Positions 7,156 through 15,434 of a stretch of DNA of 64,000 nt are shown piece after piece. The notes under the pieces are model-generated. The model ran no database searches, had not been told where the DNA came from, and saw only the letters and a program-made list of their open reading frames with translations. This DNA is from RBG-16-66-20 sp035308765. GTDB lineage: Bacteria > Pseudomonadota > Gammaproteobacteria > Burkholderiales > SG8-39. Every line of letters begins with the position of its first letter. The stretch's first letter is position 1. The position numbers and the translations under genes are program-made. The stretch lies in the NCBI GenBank assembly GCA_035308765.1, contig DATGGA010000026.1:1-64000 (forward strand), written 5' to 3'.

Positions 7156-7443
7156 ATGGCGAAGAAGAAGGCGAAGAAGGCCGGCAAGAAGCGCAAGCCC
7201 AATGCCGCGTTCATGAAGCCGATGAACCCCACCGCGACGCTCGCGGCGGTCATCGGAAGCGGCGCGATGCCGCGTACCGAAGTGACCAAGAAGATCTGGC
7301 ACTACATCAAGAGAAACAGTCTGCAGGACAAGAAGAACCGCCGCATGATCAATGCCGACGACAAGCTCAAGCCCGTGTTCGGCGGCAAGTCGCAAGTCTC
7401 GATGTTCGAGATGACGAAGCTGGTCAACAAGCACCTCAAGTAA
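7156..7443 (+). CDS. SWIB/MDM2 domain protein
   Basis: A 95-residue protein with a lysine-rich N-terminal tail (eight of the first 13 residues basic) followed by a complete SWIB domain (about residues 18-93), recognised from GAMPRTEVTKKIWHYIK and LQDKKNRRMINADDKLKPVF. GAGGAG-type ribosome binding sequence lies just upstream. SWIB is best known from eukaryotic SWI/SNF complexes and chlamydial proteins; small stand-alone versions occur in proteobacteria. The basic tail suggests nucleic-acid binding. Single-gene unit followed by a strong hairpin. Confidence 0.85.
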   Translation: MAKKKAKKAGKKRKPNAAFMKPMNPTATLAAVIGSGAMPRTEVTKKIWHYIKRNSLQDKKNRRMINADDKLKPVFGGKSQVSMFEMTKLVNKHLK

Positions 7444-7455
7444 CGCCTGCGTTTT

Positions 7456-7483
7456 CCTGCCGGAGGCTCATGCCTCCGGCAGG
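7456..7483 (+). terminator. Rho-independent-type terminator after the SWIB gene
   Basis: Perfect 12-base stem CCTGCCGGAGGC / GCCTCCGGCAGG with the tetraloop TCAT, 12 bases past the stop codon. The downstream tract is pyrimidine-rich (CTCTCTCTT) rather than a pure T run. Confidence 0.75.
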
Positions 7484-7512
7484 CTCTCTCTTCCGGCAGT
7501 CCTGAATACGAC

Positions 7513-8391
7513 ATGGATGCCGCTGCCCCCACGCTAGCAGTCCTGTTTGCCCAGATCAGCGGCAGCGCCGCGCTGTACGGCCTGTTCGGCGACAGCCAGG
7601 CCGCGGCCGCGGTCAGCGCCTGCCATGCCGGCCTCAAGGCCGCGGCGGAGAAGCACCGCGGCACCGTGGTCAAGACGATGGGCGACGAGCTCATCGCGCG
7701 CTTCGATAGCGCGGATCTCGCGCTGCAGGCGGCGGCCGCGATGCAGGCGTTCATGCGCGGGCAGACCGACAAGCTGGCGCTGAAAGTCGGCTTCAACGTC
7801 GGCCCGGTGATCCAGGAGAAACAGGACGTCTTCGGCGACGCCGTCAATCTCGCTGCGCGGATGGCGACGCTGGCGAATCCGCGGCAGATCCTGACCACGC
7901 GCCAGACCGTGGACCTGCTGCCGCCGTTCCTGCGCTCCACCTGCCGCAGCCTCTACACCACCACGGTGAGAGGCAAGAGCGAGAAGATCGCGCTCTACGA
8001 GGCCGTCTGGCACCAGGACAAGGGCACCACCGTGGTCGGCGATCCCGGCGCCGACGAGGCGACCGGGCCGGCGAAGCTCAAGCTCTCCTACCGCGGCAGG
8101 ACGTGGAACCTGGACGAGCGCAGCGACGTGCTAAACGCCGGGCGCGACCCGGTGAGCGAAATCGTGGTCGCCGGCGACAAGGTATCGCGCCACCACGCGC
8201 GCGTCTTCATGCGGCAGGGAAAATTCGTGGTCGTCGACCAGTCGGCCAACGGCACCTTCGTGCGCGTGCAGCAGCGGGCGGAGATCCAGCTGAACCGCGA
8301 GGAGTTCATCCTGCTGGGCCGCGGCAGCATCGGCCTGGGCCAGAGCGTCGCCGAGGCCGGCGAGGACGCGATCGCCTTCGAGTTCGAATAG
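7513..8391 (+). CDS. Class III nucleotide cyclase-like domain fused to FHA domain
   Basis: A 292-residue cytosolic protein. Residues about 7-165 are an adenylate/guanylate cyclase homology domain; residues about 205-290 are an FHA phosphothreonine-binding domain (AGRDPVSEIVV, SRHHARV, SANGTFV). In the cyclase, the second metal Asp (D58 in MGDELIARF) and the transition-state Asn and Arg (N112, R116 in GDAVNLAARM) are present, but the first metal Asp, normally in FADI, is Gln (Q14 in LFAQISG). That points to weak or lost cyclase activity, leaving a possible nucleotide-binding or scaffold role linked to Thr-kinase signalling. No kinase is adjacent. Confidence 0.85.
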   Translation: MDAAAPTLAVLFAQISGSAALYGLFGDSQAAAAVSACHAGLKAAAEKHRGTVVKTMGDELIARFDSADLALQAAAAMQAFMRGQTDKLALKVGFNVGPVIQEKQDVFGDAVNLAARMATLANPRQILTTRQTVDLLPPFLRSTCRSLYTTTVRGKSEKIALYEAVWHQDKGTTVVGDPGADEATGPAKLKLSYRGRTWNLDERSDVLNAGRDPVSEIVVAGDKVSRHHARVFMRQGKFVVVDQSANGTFVRVQQRAEIQLNREEFILLGRGSIGLGQSVAEAGEDAIAFEFE

Positions 8392-8403
8392 CCCGCGCGC
8401 CGC

Positions 8404-9393
8404 TCAGCGGTGATAGGAAGTGACGCGTTCCACTTCGTTCCTCGAACCGAGCACCACCGCTATCCGCTGGTGCAGTTTCGCTGGCTGGACGTCGAGGATC
8501 CGGTTGCTGCCGTCGGTGGCGGCGCCGCCCGCCTGCTCGACGATGAATGCCATGGGATTGGCCTCGTACATGAGGCGCAGGCGGCCGTCCTTGTTCTTCG
8601 CATCCCTCGGGTACATGAAGATGCCGCCGCGCGACAGCACGCGGTAGACGTCGGCCACCATCGAGGCCACCCAGCGCATGTTGAAGTCCTTGCCGCGCGG
8701 GCCGTCCTTGCCGGCGAGGCATTCGTCGATGTAGCGCTTCACCGGCGCTTCCCAGCGCCGCATGTTCGAGGTGTTGATGGCGAATTCCGCGGTGTCCTCG
8801 GGTATTTTTATTTTTTCGTGCGTCAGGACGAAGGTGAAGGATTCGCGGTCCAGCGTGAAGCCGTAGGACCCGTCGCCCACGGTGATGACCAGCTGGGTCG
8901 TAGGCCCGTAGACGGCGAAGCCGGCCGCGACCTGGTTGCGGCCCGGCTGCATGAAGCACTTCTCGTCGGCTTCCTTGACGCCCTTGGGGCAGCGCAGCAC
9001 CGAGAAAATGGTGCCGACCGAGATGTTGACGTCTATGTTGGACGAGCCGTCGAGCGGGTCGAACAGCAGCAGGTATTCGCCGCGCGGGTAGTGCGTCGGC
9101 GTCGGCTTCACGTCCTCCATCTCCTCCGACACCAGCGCCGCGAGGTTGCCGCCCCATTCGTTGGCCTCGAGCAGGATCTCGTTCGACATCACGTCGAGGT
9201 TCTTCTGGATCTCGCCCTGGACGTTTTCGCTGCCGGCCGAGCCGTGGCCGCCGCCCAGCAGGCCCTTGTTGACGCGCGTGCTGATCGCCTTGCAGGCGCG
9301 CGCGATGGTTTCGATCAGCAGCCGCAGGTCGGCGTTGATCCTGCCTGCGCGCTGGCGCTCGATGAGGAACTGCGTGAGGGAGGTGCGGCGCAT
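8404..9393 (-). CDS. fbp: Fructose-1,6-bisphosphatase class I
   Basis: A 329-residue gluconeogenic phosphatase. It shows the metal and substrate motifs FDPLDGSSNIDVN, the N-terminal EEMEDV acidic pair, the RYIDECLAG segment and GGIFMYPRDAKNKDGRLRLMYEANPMAFIVEQAGG near the C-terminus (quoted as successive short motifs, all in order). Length and order are typical of proteobacterial class I FBPase. Convergent with the cyclase-FHA gene, 12 bases apart. A short AT-rich codon run sits near 8800-8822. Confidence 0.93.
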   Translation of the reverse strand: MRRTSLTQFLIERQRAGRINADLRLLIETIARACKAISTRVNKGLLGGGHGSAGSENVQGEIQKNLDVMSNEILLEANEWGGNLAALVSEEMEDVKPTPTHYPRGEYLLLFDPLDGSSNIDVNISVGTIFSVLRCPKGVKEADEKCFMQPGRNQVAAGFAVYGPTTQLVITVGDGSYGFTLDRESFTFVLTHEKIKIPEDTAEFAINTSNMRRWEAPVKRYIDECLAGKDGPRGKDFNMRWVASMVADVYRVLSRGGIFMYPRDAKNKDGRLRLMYEANPMAFIVEQAGGAATDGSNRILDVQPAKLHQRIAVVLGSRNEVERVTSYHR

Positions 9394-9428
9394 AAGTGAA
9401 TTTTACCGCCGAGCCACCGGCGTGGTTT

Positions 9429-10562
9429 TTATCTCCGTCTTCCGGCGAGCCAGCTGCCGGCGAGCAGGAGCCCGGCCATGGTCCAGAGGATGGGCGCCAT
9501 GCCGAGCGCGCTGCCCACGGCGCCGAAGGCGAGCGGCATGAAGGTCTGGCTGGCGTTGATCATGGTGGTGCGCATGCCGACCACTTCGCCCTGGCGACCC
9601 GGCGGCGAGGCGGCGTAGAGCGCCGCCATGATCATCGGCTGCGCGCAGCCCAGGCCCAGGCCGAGCAGGAACGAGAGCGCGGCCAAGGCAGGCGCCTGCT
9701 TCGCCAGCGGGAACAGCGAATACGCGGTACCCGCGATCGCAAGCGCGGTGCAGACCACGGTCCACTCGCTCAGGCGGCGCGCCACCGAAGGCATGAACAG
9801 GCGCACCACGAAGGTTGCCAGCGCGAAGCTGCTCATGACGATACCGATGGTCGAGGCCGAAAGCCCGATGCGCGTGCCGTAGATCGGGATCACGAAGGTG
9901 TACATGTCCCAGCCGGTGGCGAGCAGGCCGCTGAACAGGAACACCGGCAGCAGGCGCGGGTTGCGCAGCAGGTCGGCGACGCTGCGCCGCGCCGCGCCGA
10001 TCCTGGGCTCGTGCTGCAACTGAGGCACGCCGCGCTTCCGCAGCAGCAGCGCGGTGCCCGCGGCCGGCGGCAGCGTCAGCAGCAGGAACGCGGTGCGGTG
10101 GCCTGCCAGGTCGATGGCAAAGCCGGCCAGCAGGGGCCCGATGAAGCCGCTTACCGAGTAGCCGAGCGCGAACCAGCTGAAATTTACCGGTCGCTCGGAA
10201 GGATCGCCCAGGTTGCCGATGACGTGATTGAGGGCGATGTGCTGCATCATGAAAGCGGTGCCGACCACGGTAGCCGAGATAAACAGTACCGGCAGCCCGT
10301 GCGCGGCGAAGGGCAGCAGCATGCCGGCGGCGAGGACCAGGCCGGCGACGGCGATCGGCCGGAAGGCACCGACGCGGTCCACCAGCCGTCCGGCCTGGAC
10401 TGCGAGCAGCATCGGGATCACCGCGTAGAGCGACATGAGTACACCGACCGCAAGCGGCGAGGCACCCTGGTTGATGGCGGAGAGCGACGCGGTGATGCGG
10501 CTGCCGACGAAGCCGACGTGGCTGAGGATCGTCAGCAGGACAAAATATACGAGCGGCCGCAT
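9429..10562 (-). CDS. Major facilitator superfamily transporter
   Basis: A 377-residue polytopic membrane protein with about 12 hydrophobic segments and a cytoplasmic loop containing the MFS signature between TM2 and TM3 (AGRLVDRVGAFRP). ATG at 10562 is taken as start; a GTG one codon earlier is possible. There is no substrate-specific motif. It shares a 15-base gap with htpX upstream and may be cotranscribed with it. Confidence 0.85.
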   Translation of the reverse strand: MRPLVYFVLLTILSHVGFVGSRITASLSAINQGASPLAVGVLMSLYAVIPMLLAVQAGRLVDRVGAFRPIAVAGLVLAAGMLLPFAAHGLPVLFISATVVGTAFMMQHIALNHVIGNLGDPSERPVNFSWFALGYSVSGFIGPLLAGFAIDLAGHRTAFLLLTLPPAAGTALLLRKRGVPQLQHEPRIGAARRSVADLLRNPRLLPVFLFSGLLATGWDMYTFVIPIYGTRIGLSASTIGIVMSSFALATFVVRLFMPSVARRLSEWTVVCTALAIAGTAYSLFPLAKQAPALAALSFLLGLGLGCAQPMIMAALYAASPPGRQGEVVGMRTTMINASQTFMPLAFGAVGSALGMAPILWTMAGLLLAGSWLAGRRR

Positions 10563-10580
10563 CACTGCGCGGCGGCCGGT

Positions 10581-11441
10581 TCAGCGGCTTTGCAGGGCGG
10601 CGATGCGCTGCTCGATCGGCGGGTGGGTGGCGAACAGGGAGCCCGGGCCGCCGTTGATGCCGAACGCCTGCATGGCCTGCGGCAGGGCGCCGGGCTGCAG
10701 TCCGCCCAGGCGCGTGAGCGCCTGGACCATCGGCTGCGGCGAACCGAGCAGGTTGGCCGAGGCCGCGTCGGCGCGGAATTCGCGCCGGCGCGAGAACCAG
10801 GCCACGATCATCGAGGCGAACAGCCCGAGCACCAGCTGGGAGACCATCACGGTGATGAAAAAGCCGATGCCCTGGCCGCGGTCGTTCTTGAGGATCACCC
10901 GGTCGACGACGTAGCCGATGATGCGCGACAGGAATATCACGAACGTATTGACCACGCCCTGGATCAGGGTGAGGGTGATCATGTCGCCGTTGGCGACGTG
11001 GCCGATTTCGTGGCCCAGCACCGCTTCGACTTCGTCGCGCGACATCGAATTCAGAAGGCCGCTGGATACCGCCACCAGCGCGGAGTCGCGGAAGGCCCCG
11101 GTGGCGAACGCGTTCGCCTCACCGTCGTAGATGGCGACTTCGGGCATGCCGATGCCGGCCTTTTCCGCGAGGCGCTTGACGGTGTCCACCAGCCAGTACT
11201 GGGTCGTGCCCTCGGTGCCGTCGACCACCTGCGCTCCGGTGGACCACTTGGCCATCCACTTGGAAATGAACAGCGATATGAAAGCGCCGCCGAAGCCGAA
11301 TATTGCCGCCATCATGAGCAGGGGCACGTACTGGATCCCCTGCTGGGCCAGCGCGCGGTCCAGGCCGAGCACGTTGATGACGATCGTCAGCAGGAACATC
11401 ACTGCCAGGTTGGTGGCGATCAGAAGTGCAATTCTTTTCAT
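10581..11441 (-). CDS. htpX: HtpX membrane zinc metalloprotease
   Basis: A 286-residue M48 protease. Two N-terminal membrane segments (about 4-26 and 38-60), the active site HEIGHVANGD (H144, E145, H148), two further membrane segments and a downstream EFRADAAS glutamate ligand. In E. coli, HtpX acts with FtsH in quality control of membrane proteins. Length matches the family. Likely envelope-stress regulated, but no specific promoter was seen. Confidence 0.95.
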   Translation of the reverse strand: MKRIALLIATNLAVMFLLTIVINVLGLDRALAQQGIQYVPLLMMAAIFGFGGAFISLFISKWMAKWSTGAQVVDGTEGTTQYWLVDTVKRLAEKAGIGMPEVAIYDGEANAFATGAFRDSALVAVSSGLLNSMSRDEVEAVLGHEIGHVANGDMITLTLIQGVVNTFVIFLSRIIGYVVDRVILKNDRGQGIGFFITVMVSQLVLGLFASMIVAWFSRRREFRADAASANLLGSPQPMVQALTRLGGLQPGALPQAMQAFGINGGPGSLFATHPPIEQRIAALQSR

Positions 11442-11490
11442 GGGCTTAGGTGCCTCCGATGGGTCCTAGATGGGGCCGGTGCCTGCCAGT

Positions 11491-13083
11491 TCAATGCTTT
11501 CCGCCAAGAATCATGCGGGCGCCCTTCTCCGCGATCACATAGGTGGGCGCATTGGTGTTGCCGGAAGTGATGCGCGGCATGATGGAGGAGTCCACCACCC
11601 GCAGCCGCTCGACGCCGTGCACGCGCAGCGCGTCGTCCACCACCGCCAGCGGATCGGCGCCCATTTTACAAGTGCCGACCGGGTGGAAGATGGTGGTGCC
11701 GAGTTCTCCGGCCGCTTTTTCAAGGGCTTCGTCGGTTTCGACGGCGGCACCCGGGCGATATTCCTCCGGCTCGTACTTCGCCAGCGCCTTCGAGGCCATG
11801 ATGCGGCGCGTGAAGCGCATGCCCTCCACCGCGACCTTCCTGTCCTCGGGCGTCGAAAGATAGTTCAGCTTTATCTCCGGGTAGGCGGCGGCGTCCGGCG
11901 ACTTGATGCGCACCCAGCCGCGCGAACTCGGCCTCAGGTTGCACACGCTGGGCGTGATGGCGGGGAAGGGGTGCAACGGATCGCCGAACTTGTCCAGCGA
12001 CAGCGGCTGCACGTGCCACTCGATGTTCGGGGTCGGCTGCGATGGATCGCTTTTCGCGAAGGCGCCCAACTGCGAGGGCGGCATGGTCAGCGGCCCGGTC
12101 TTGCGAAACAGGTACTCCAGGCCCATCGCCGCCTTGCCCCACAGGCTGTTGGCCATCTCGTTCAGGGTCCGCACGTTCTTCACCTTGTACTGCATGCGGA
12201 TCTGTAGGTGGTCGTGCAGGTTCTCGCCGACGCCCGGGAGATTCTGAATTGGTTTGATTCCGAATTGATTCAACAAAGCGTAAGGGCCGACGCCGGACAA
12301 TTGAAGTATTTGCGGCGAGCCGATCGAGCCGAGCGACAGGATAGATTCCCGATTCGCTTTTGCGAAAAATGCATTTCCTTCACGTAAGAATTCGAAGCCA
12401 ACCGCCATCCTGCCTTCAAACCGGATTTTCGTGACGGAAGCGCCGGTCAATACGGTCAGGTTCTTGCGGCGCAGCACCGGGCGGAGAAACGCGTTGGTCG
12501 CGCTCCAGCGCCTGCCGCCCTTCTGGTTCATCTGGAAGTAGGCGCAGCCGGCGTTGTTGCCGCCGTTGAAGGATTTCACCGGCGCGATGCCGCATTCCGC
12601 CGCCGCTTTCCGCCATGCGTCGACGATTTCCCAGCTGACGCGCGGATTCTCCACGCGCAATTCACCGCCCGCGCCGTAGGAATCGACGGCGCCGTGCTCA
12701 TAGTCTTCCAGCTGCCTGAACACCGGCAGCACCGAATCCCAGGACCAGTCCTCGTTGCCAAGGGCCGCCCAATGGTCGTAGTCCTCTTTCTGGCCGCGCA
12801 TGTAGATCATGGCGTTGATGGAAGAGCAGCCGCCCAGCACACGGCCGCGGGCGTAGTGGATCGAGCGGCCGGCGAGGTGCGCGTCGGGCTCGGTCTTGTA
12901 GCACCAATCGGTGCGCGGATTGGCGATGGTGTAGAGGTAGCCGACAGGCACGTCGATCCAGAACCAGTCGTCCTGGCCGCCAGCTTCCAGCAGCAGCACC
13001 GATGCCGATGGATCTGCCGAGAGGCGGTTCGCGAGCAGGCATCCGGCGCTGCCTGCGCCGGCGATGACGTAATCGAATTGCAT
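11491..13083 (-). CDS. GMC-family FAD oxidoreductase (choline/alcohol dehydrogenase-like)
   Basis: A 530-residue flavoprotein. The start at ATG 13083 places the FAD motif at residues 8-13 (GAGSAG) followed by LLLEAGG. Other GMC signatures are GRVLGGCSSINAMIYMRG and GSIGSPQILQLSGVGP. The C-terminal region has FHPVGTCKMG with the active-site His and SGNTNAPTYVIAEKGA. The frame is open further upstream, but that extension lacks motifs and overlaps the divergent gene. Likely oxidises an alcohol or choline-like substrate. An AT-rich codon island covers 12240-12420. Confidence 0.9.
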   Translation of the reverse strand: MQFDYVIAGAGSAGCLLANRLSADPSASVLLLEAGGQDDWFWIDVPVGYLYTIANPRTDWCYKTEPDAHLAGRSIHYARGRVLGGCSSINAMIYMRGQKEDYDHWAALGNEDWSWDSVLPVFRQLEDYEHGAVDSYGAGGELRVENPRVSWEIVDAWRKAAAECGIAPVKSFNGGNNAGCAYFQMNQKGGRRWSATNAFLRPVLRRKNLTVLTGASVTKIRFEGRMAVGFEFLREGNAFFAKANRESILSLGSIGSPQILQLSGVGPYALLNQFGIKPIQNLPGVGENLHDHLQIRMQYKVKNVRTLNEMANSLWGKAAMGLEYLFRKTGPLTMPPSQLGAFAKSDPSQPTPNIEWHVQPLSLDKFGDPLHPFPAITPSVCNLRPSSRGWVRIKSPDAAAYPEIKLNYLSTPEDRKVAVEGMRFTRRIMASKALAKYEPEEYRPGAAVETDEALEKAAGELGTTIFHPVGTCKMGADPLAVVDDALRVHGVERLRVVDSSIMPRITSGNTNAPTYVIAEKGARMILGGKH

Positions 13084-13132
13084 TCCGGCAATTATCCCGC
13101 CGAAGCAGACGGCCCGCTTACAATCTCCACCC

Positions 13133-13948
13133 ATGAACCCACAGGCAGGCAAGGCGGCGGCTTTCCGGGCCCTGCACGAACGCGCGCGGCCCTTCCTCAT
13201 CCCGAATCCGTGGGACAGGGGATCGGCGCTGATTCTCGAAAGCATGGGATTCGAGGCTCTGGCGACCACCAGCCTCGGCGTCGCGAACGTGCTGGGGGTG
13301 CGGGACGTGACGCTGCAGCAGGTGCTGGACAACTGCCGCGAGATCTGCGAGGCAACGCGTCTGCCGGTGAATGCCGACCTGGAGAACTGTTTCGCCGACG
13401 AACCGCGCGAGGCGGCGAAAACCATCCGGCTCGCCTGCGAAGCCGGTGCCGTGGGCGGCTCCATCGAAGACGCAACCGGGGACGCGCAAAAACCGATTTA
13501 CGATTTCAGCCTGGCGGTCGAGCGGGTGCATGCAGCAGTCGAAGTGGCGCGCTCGCTGCCGGTTCCGTTCATGCTCACCGCGCGCGCGGAGAATTTCCTG
13601 CACGGCAGGAAGGACATGGACGACACCATCCGCCGCCTGCAGGCTTTCGAAGCCGCGGGGGCGGACGTGCTCTATGCGCCGGGGCTCCACAGCCTGGAGG
13701 AAATGCGCACCGTGACCTCGGCGCTGAAAAAACCGTTCAACGCGGTAATGGGCTTCGCTGATCCGAAAATTACGCTCGACCAGCTGGGCAAGGCGGGCGT
13801 AAAACGCGTGAGCATCGGCGGCGGCCTGAACAGGGTCGCGCTTAAGGCATTCATGGACGCTGCAAAGCAGATGCGGGAAGGAAATTTCGGCTTCATCACC
13901 TCGATGGCGCCGATGGCGGAAGTGCGGAACGCCTTTAAGCGCCCCTGA
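13133..13948 (+). CDS. Isocitrate lyase / PEP mutase family protein
   Basis: A 271-residue TIM-barrel enzyme. Family signatures are FLIPNPWDRGSA, ATTSLGVANVLG, LPVNADLENCF, VGGSIEDATGD and the FMLTARAENFLHG strand. The Cys-rich loop of true isocitrate lyases (KKCGH) is not present, so it belongs to the broader carboxyphosphonoenolpyruvate mutase / oxaloacetate lyase-like group. Divergent from the GMC gene; its 3' end overlaps the convergent monooxygenase gene by 14 bases. Substrate unknown. Confidence 0.85.
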   Translation: MNPQAGKAAAFRALHERARPFLIPNPWDRGSALILESMGFEALATTSLGVANVLGVRDVTLQQVLDNCREICEATRLPVNADLENCFADEPREAAKTIRLACEAGAVGGSIEDATGDAQKPIYDFSLAVERVHAAVEVARSLPVPFMLTARAENFLHGRKDMDDTIRRLQAFEAAGADVLYAPGLHSLEEMRTVTSALKKPFNAVMGFADPKITLDQLGKAGVKRVSIGGGLNRVALKAFMDAAKQMREGNFGFITSMAPMAEVRNAFKRP

Positions 13949-15386
13949 ACTCCATCACGCCGTCGTCGATCCTGCCGAAGCGCAGCGTCATGATGTCGCG
14001 GGCGTAGTTCTGGCGCAGCTTCCACGGCGCCCTGGATCCCTGCTTGGGGAACAAGGCGAGCGAGCGCTGCACATAGCCCGACGAAAAATCGACCCAGGGT
14101 TCCGCAGTGATCGAGGGATCGTTCAGCCGCGGCGTGCATTGCGCGTAGCCGTGCTTCTTCATGTAGTTGAGCAGCCGGCAGACGTATTCGCAGGTGAGGT
14201 CGCACTTCAGTGTCCACGAGGCGTTGGTGTAGCCGAAGGATGAAGCTAGGTTGGGCACGCCGCTGTACATCAGGCCCTTGTAGTTGAAGGTCTTCGCGGG
14301 ATCGACGACCTGGCCGTCCACGGTGATCTGCACGCCGCTCAGGATCTCCAGGTTCAGGCCCGTCGCGGTGACGATCAGGTCGGCTTCGAGCTCGGCGCCG
14401 GATTCGAGCTTCAGGCCCTTTTCGGTGAAGGTTTCGATCTGGTCGGTGACCACGGATGCCTTTTCGCTGCGGATCGCCATGAACAGATCTGCGTCCGGCA
14501 CCAGGCACATGCGCTGTTCCCAGGGGTTGTAGCGCGGCGTGAAATGCCTGTCGACGTCGTAGCCGGGCCCGAGATAGGCGCGCACGCCGCCCAGGATCAG
14601 TTGCTTCGTATATGCCGGCTTGCGCCGGCACAGGTTGAAGAAATACTGCTGCAGCAGGACGCGCTTCCAGCGGGAGATCACGTAAGCGAACATCGCGGGG
14701 AAATGGCGTCGCAGCCAGTTCGCCATGCGGTCTTCCGCGGGCCGCGCCACCACGTAGGTGGGCGAGCGTTGCAGCATGGTCACGTGCGCCGCGGTTTTCG
14801 CCATCTCCGGCACCAGCGTGACGGCGGTGGCGCCGCTGCCGATCACCACCACGCGCTTGCCGGCGTAGTCGATGTCCCCGGTCCACTTCTGCGGATGGAT
14901 GATGCGGCCTTTGAAGCGTTCGGTGCCGGGAAATTCGGGCGTGTAGCCTTCAGAGTACTTGTAATAGCCACCGCAGACGAAAAGGAAATTGCAACTGATG
15001 CGCACGGGCGCGCCGCCGCGCTCGGCTTCCACGGTCCAGCGTGAATGCTTAGTCGACCAGGAGGCGCGCCTGACCTGGTGGCCATAGCGGATGTTGCGGT
15101 CGATGCCGTAGTCCTTTGCCGTGTCCTTGATGTATTTCAGGATTGACGGCCCGTCGGCGATCGCCTTCGCCTCTTCCCAGGGCTTGAAGGAATAGCCGAG
15201 CGTGTACATGTCCGAATCGGAACGCACGCCTGGGTAGCGGAACAGGTCCCAGGTGCCGCCGATGCTGCCGCGCCCTTCGAGGATCGCGTAACTGCGGCCC
15301 GGGCAATGCTTCTGCAGGTGGACGCCGGCGCCGATGCCCGACAGACCCGCGCCGATGATCAGAACGTCGACATGTTCGATGGTCAT
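13935..15386 (-). CDS. Flavin-containing / Baeyer-Villiger-type monooxygenase
   Basis: A 483-residue flavoprotein with an N-terminal FAD Rossmann motif (IIGAGLSGIGAG), the GGTWDLFRYPGVRSDSD region, a second dinucleotide motif for NADPH (VVVIGSGATAVTL) and the later TATGLNLE motif. The arrangement is that of the EtaA/MymA-like branch of FMO/BVMO enzymes. It would oxygenate a ketone, thioether or similar hydrophobic substrate using NADPH. Monocistronic on the minus strand. Confidence 0.88.
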   Translation of the reverse strand: MTIEHVDVLIIGAGLSGIGAGVHLQKHCPGRSYAILEGRGSIGGTWDLFRYPGVRSDSDMYTLGYSFKPWEEAKAIADGPSILKYIKDTAKDYGIDRNIRYGHQVRRASWSTKHSRWTVEAERGGAPVRISCNFLFVCGGYYKYSEGYTPEFPGTERFKGRIIHPQKWTGDIDYAGKRVVVIGSGATAVTLVPEMAKTAAHVTMLQRSPTYVVARPAEDRMANWLRRHFPAMFAYVISRWKRVLLQQYFFNLCRRKPAYTKQLILGGVRAYLGPGYDVDRHFTPRYNPWEQRMCLVPDADLFMAIRSEKASVVTDQIETFTEKGLKLESGAELEADLIVTATGLNLEILSGVQITVDGQVVDPAKTFNYKGLMYSGVPNLASSFGYTNASWTLKCDLTCEYVCRLLNYMKKHGYAQCTPRLNDPSITAEPWVDFSSGYVQRSLALFPKQGSRAPWKLRQNYARDIMTLRFGRIDDGVMEFRGA

Positions 15387-15434
15387 GGGTCGGGGCTGCC
15401 GGGGAGAAAAGACGGCGCGGGGAAAGTCTACGCC

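Noticed and set aside
9396..11570. Very long open frame (over 700 codons) on the plus strand across the MFS and htpX genes
   Set aside because: Antisense shadow of GC-rich codons; the minus-strand frames have clear family motifs and this one has none.
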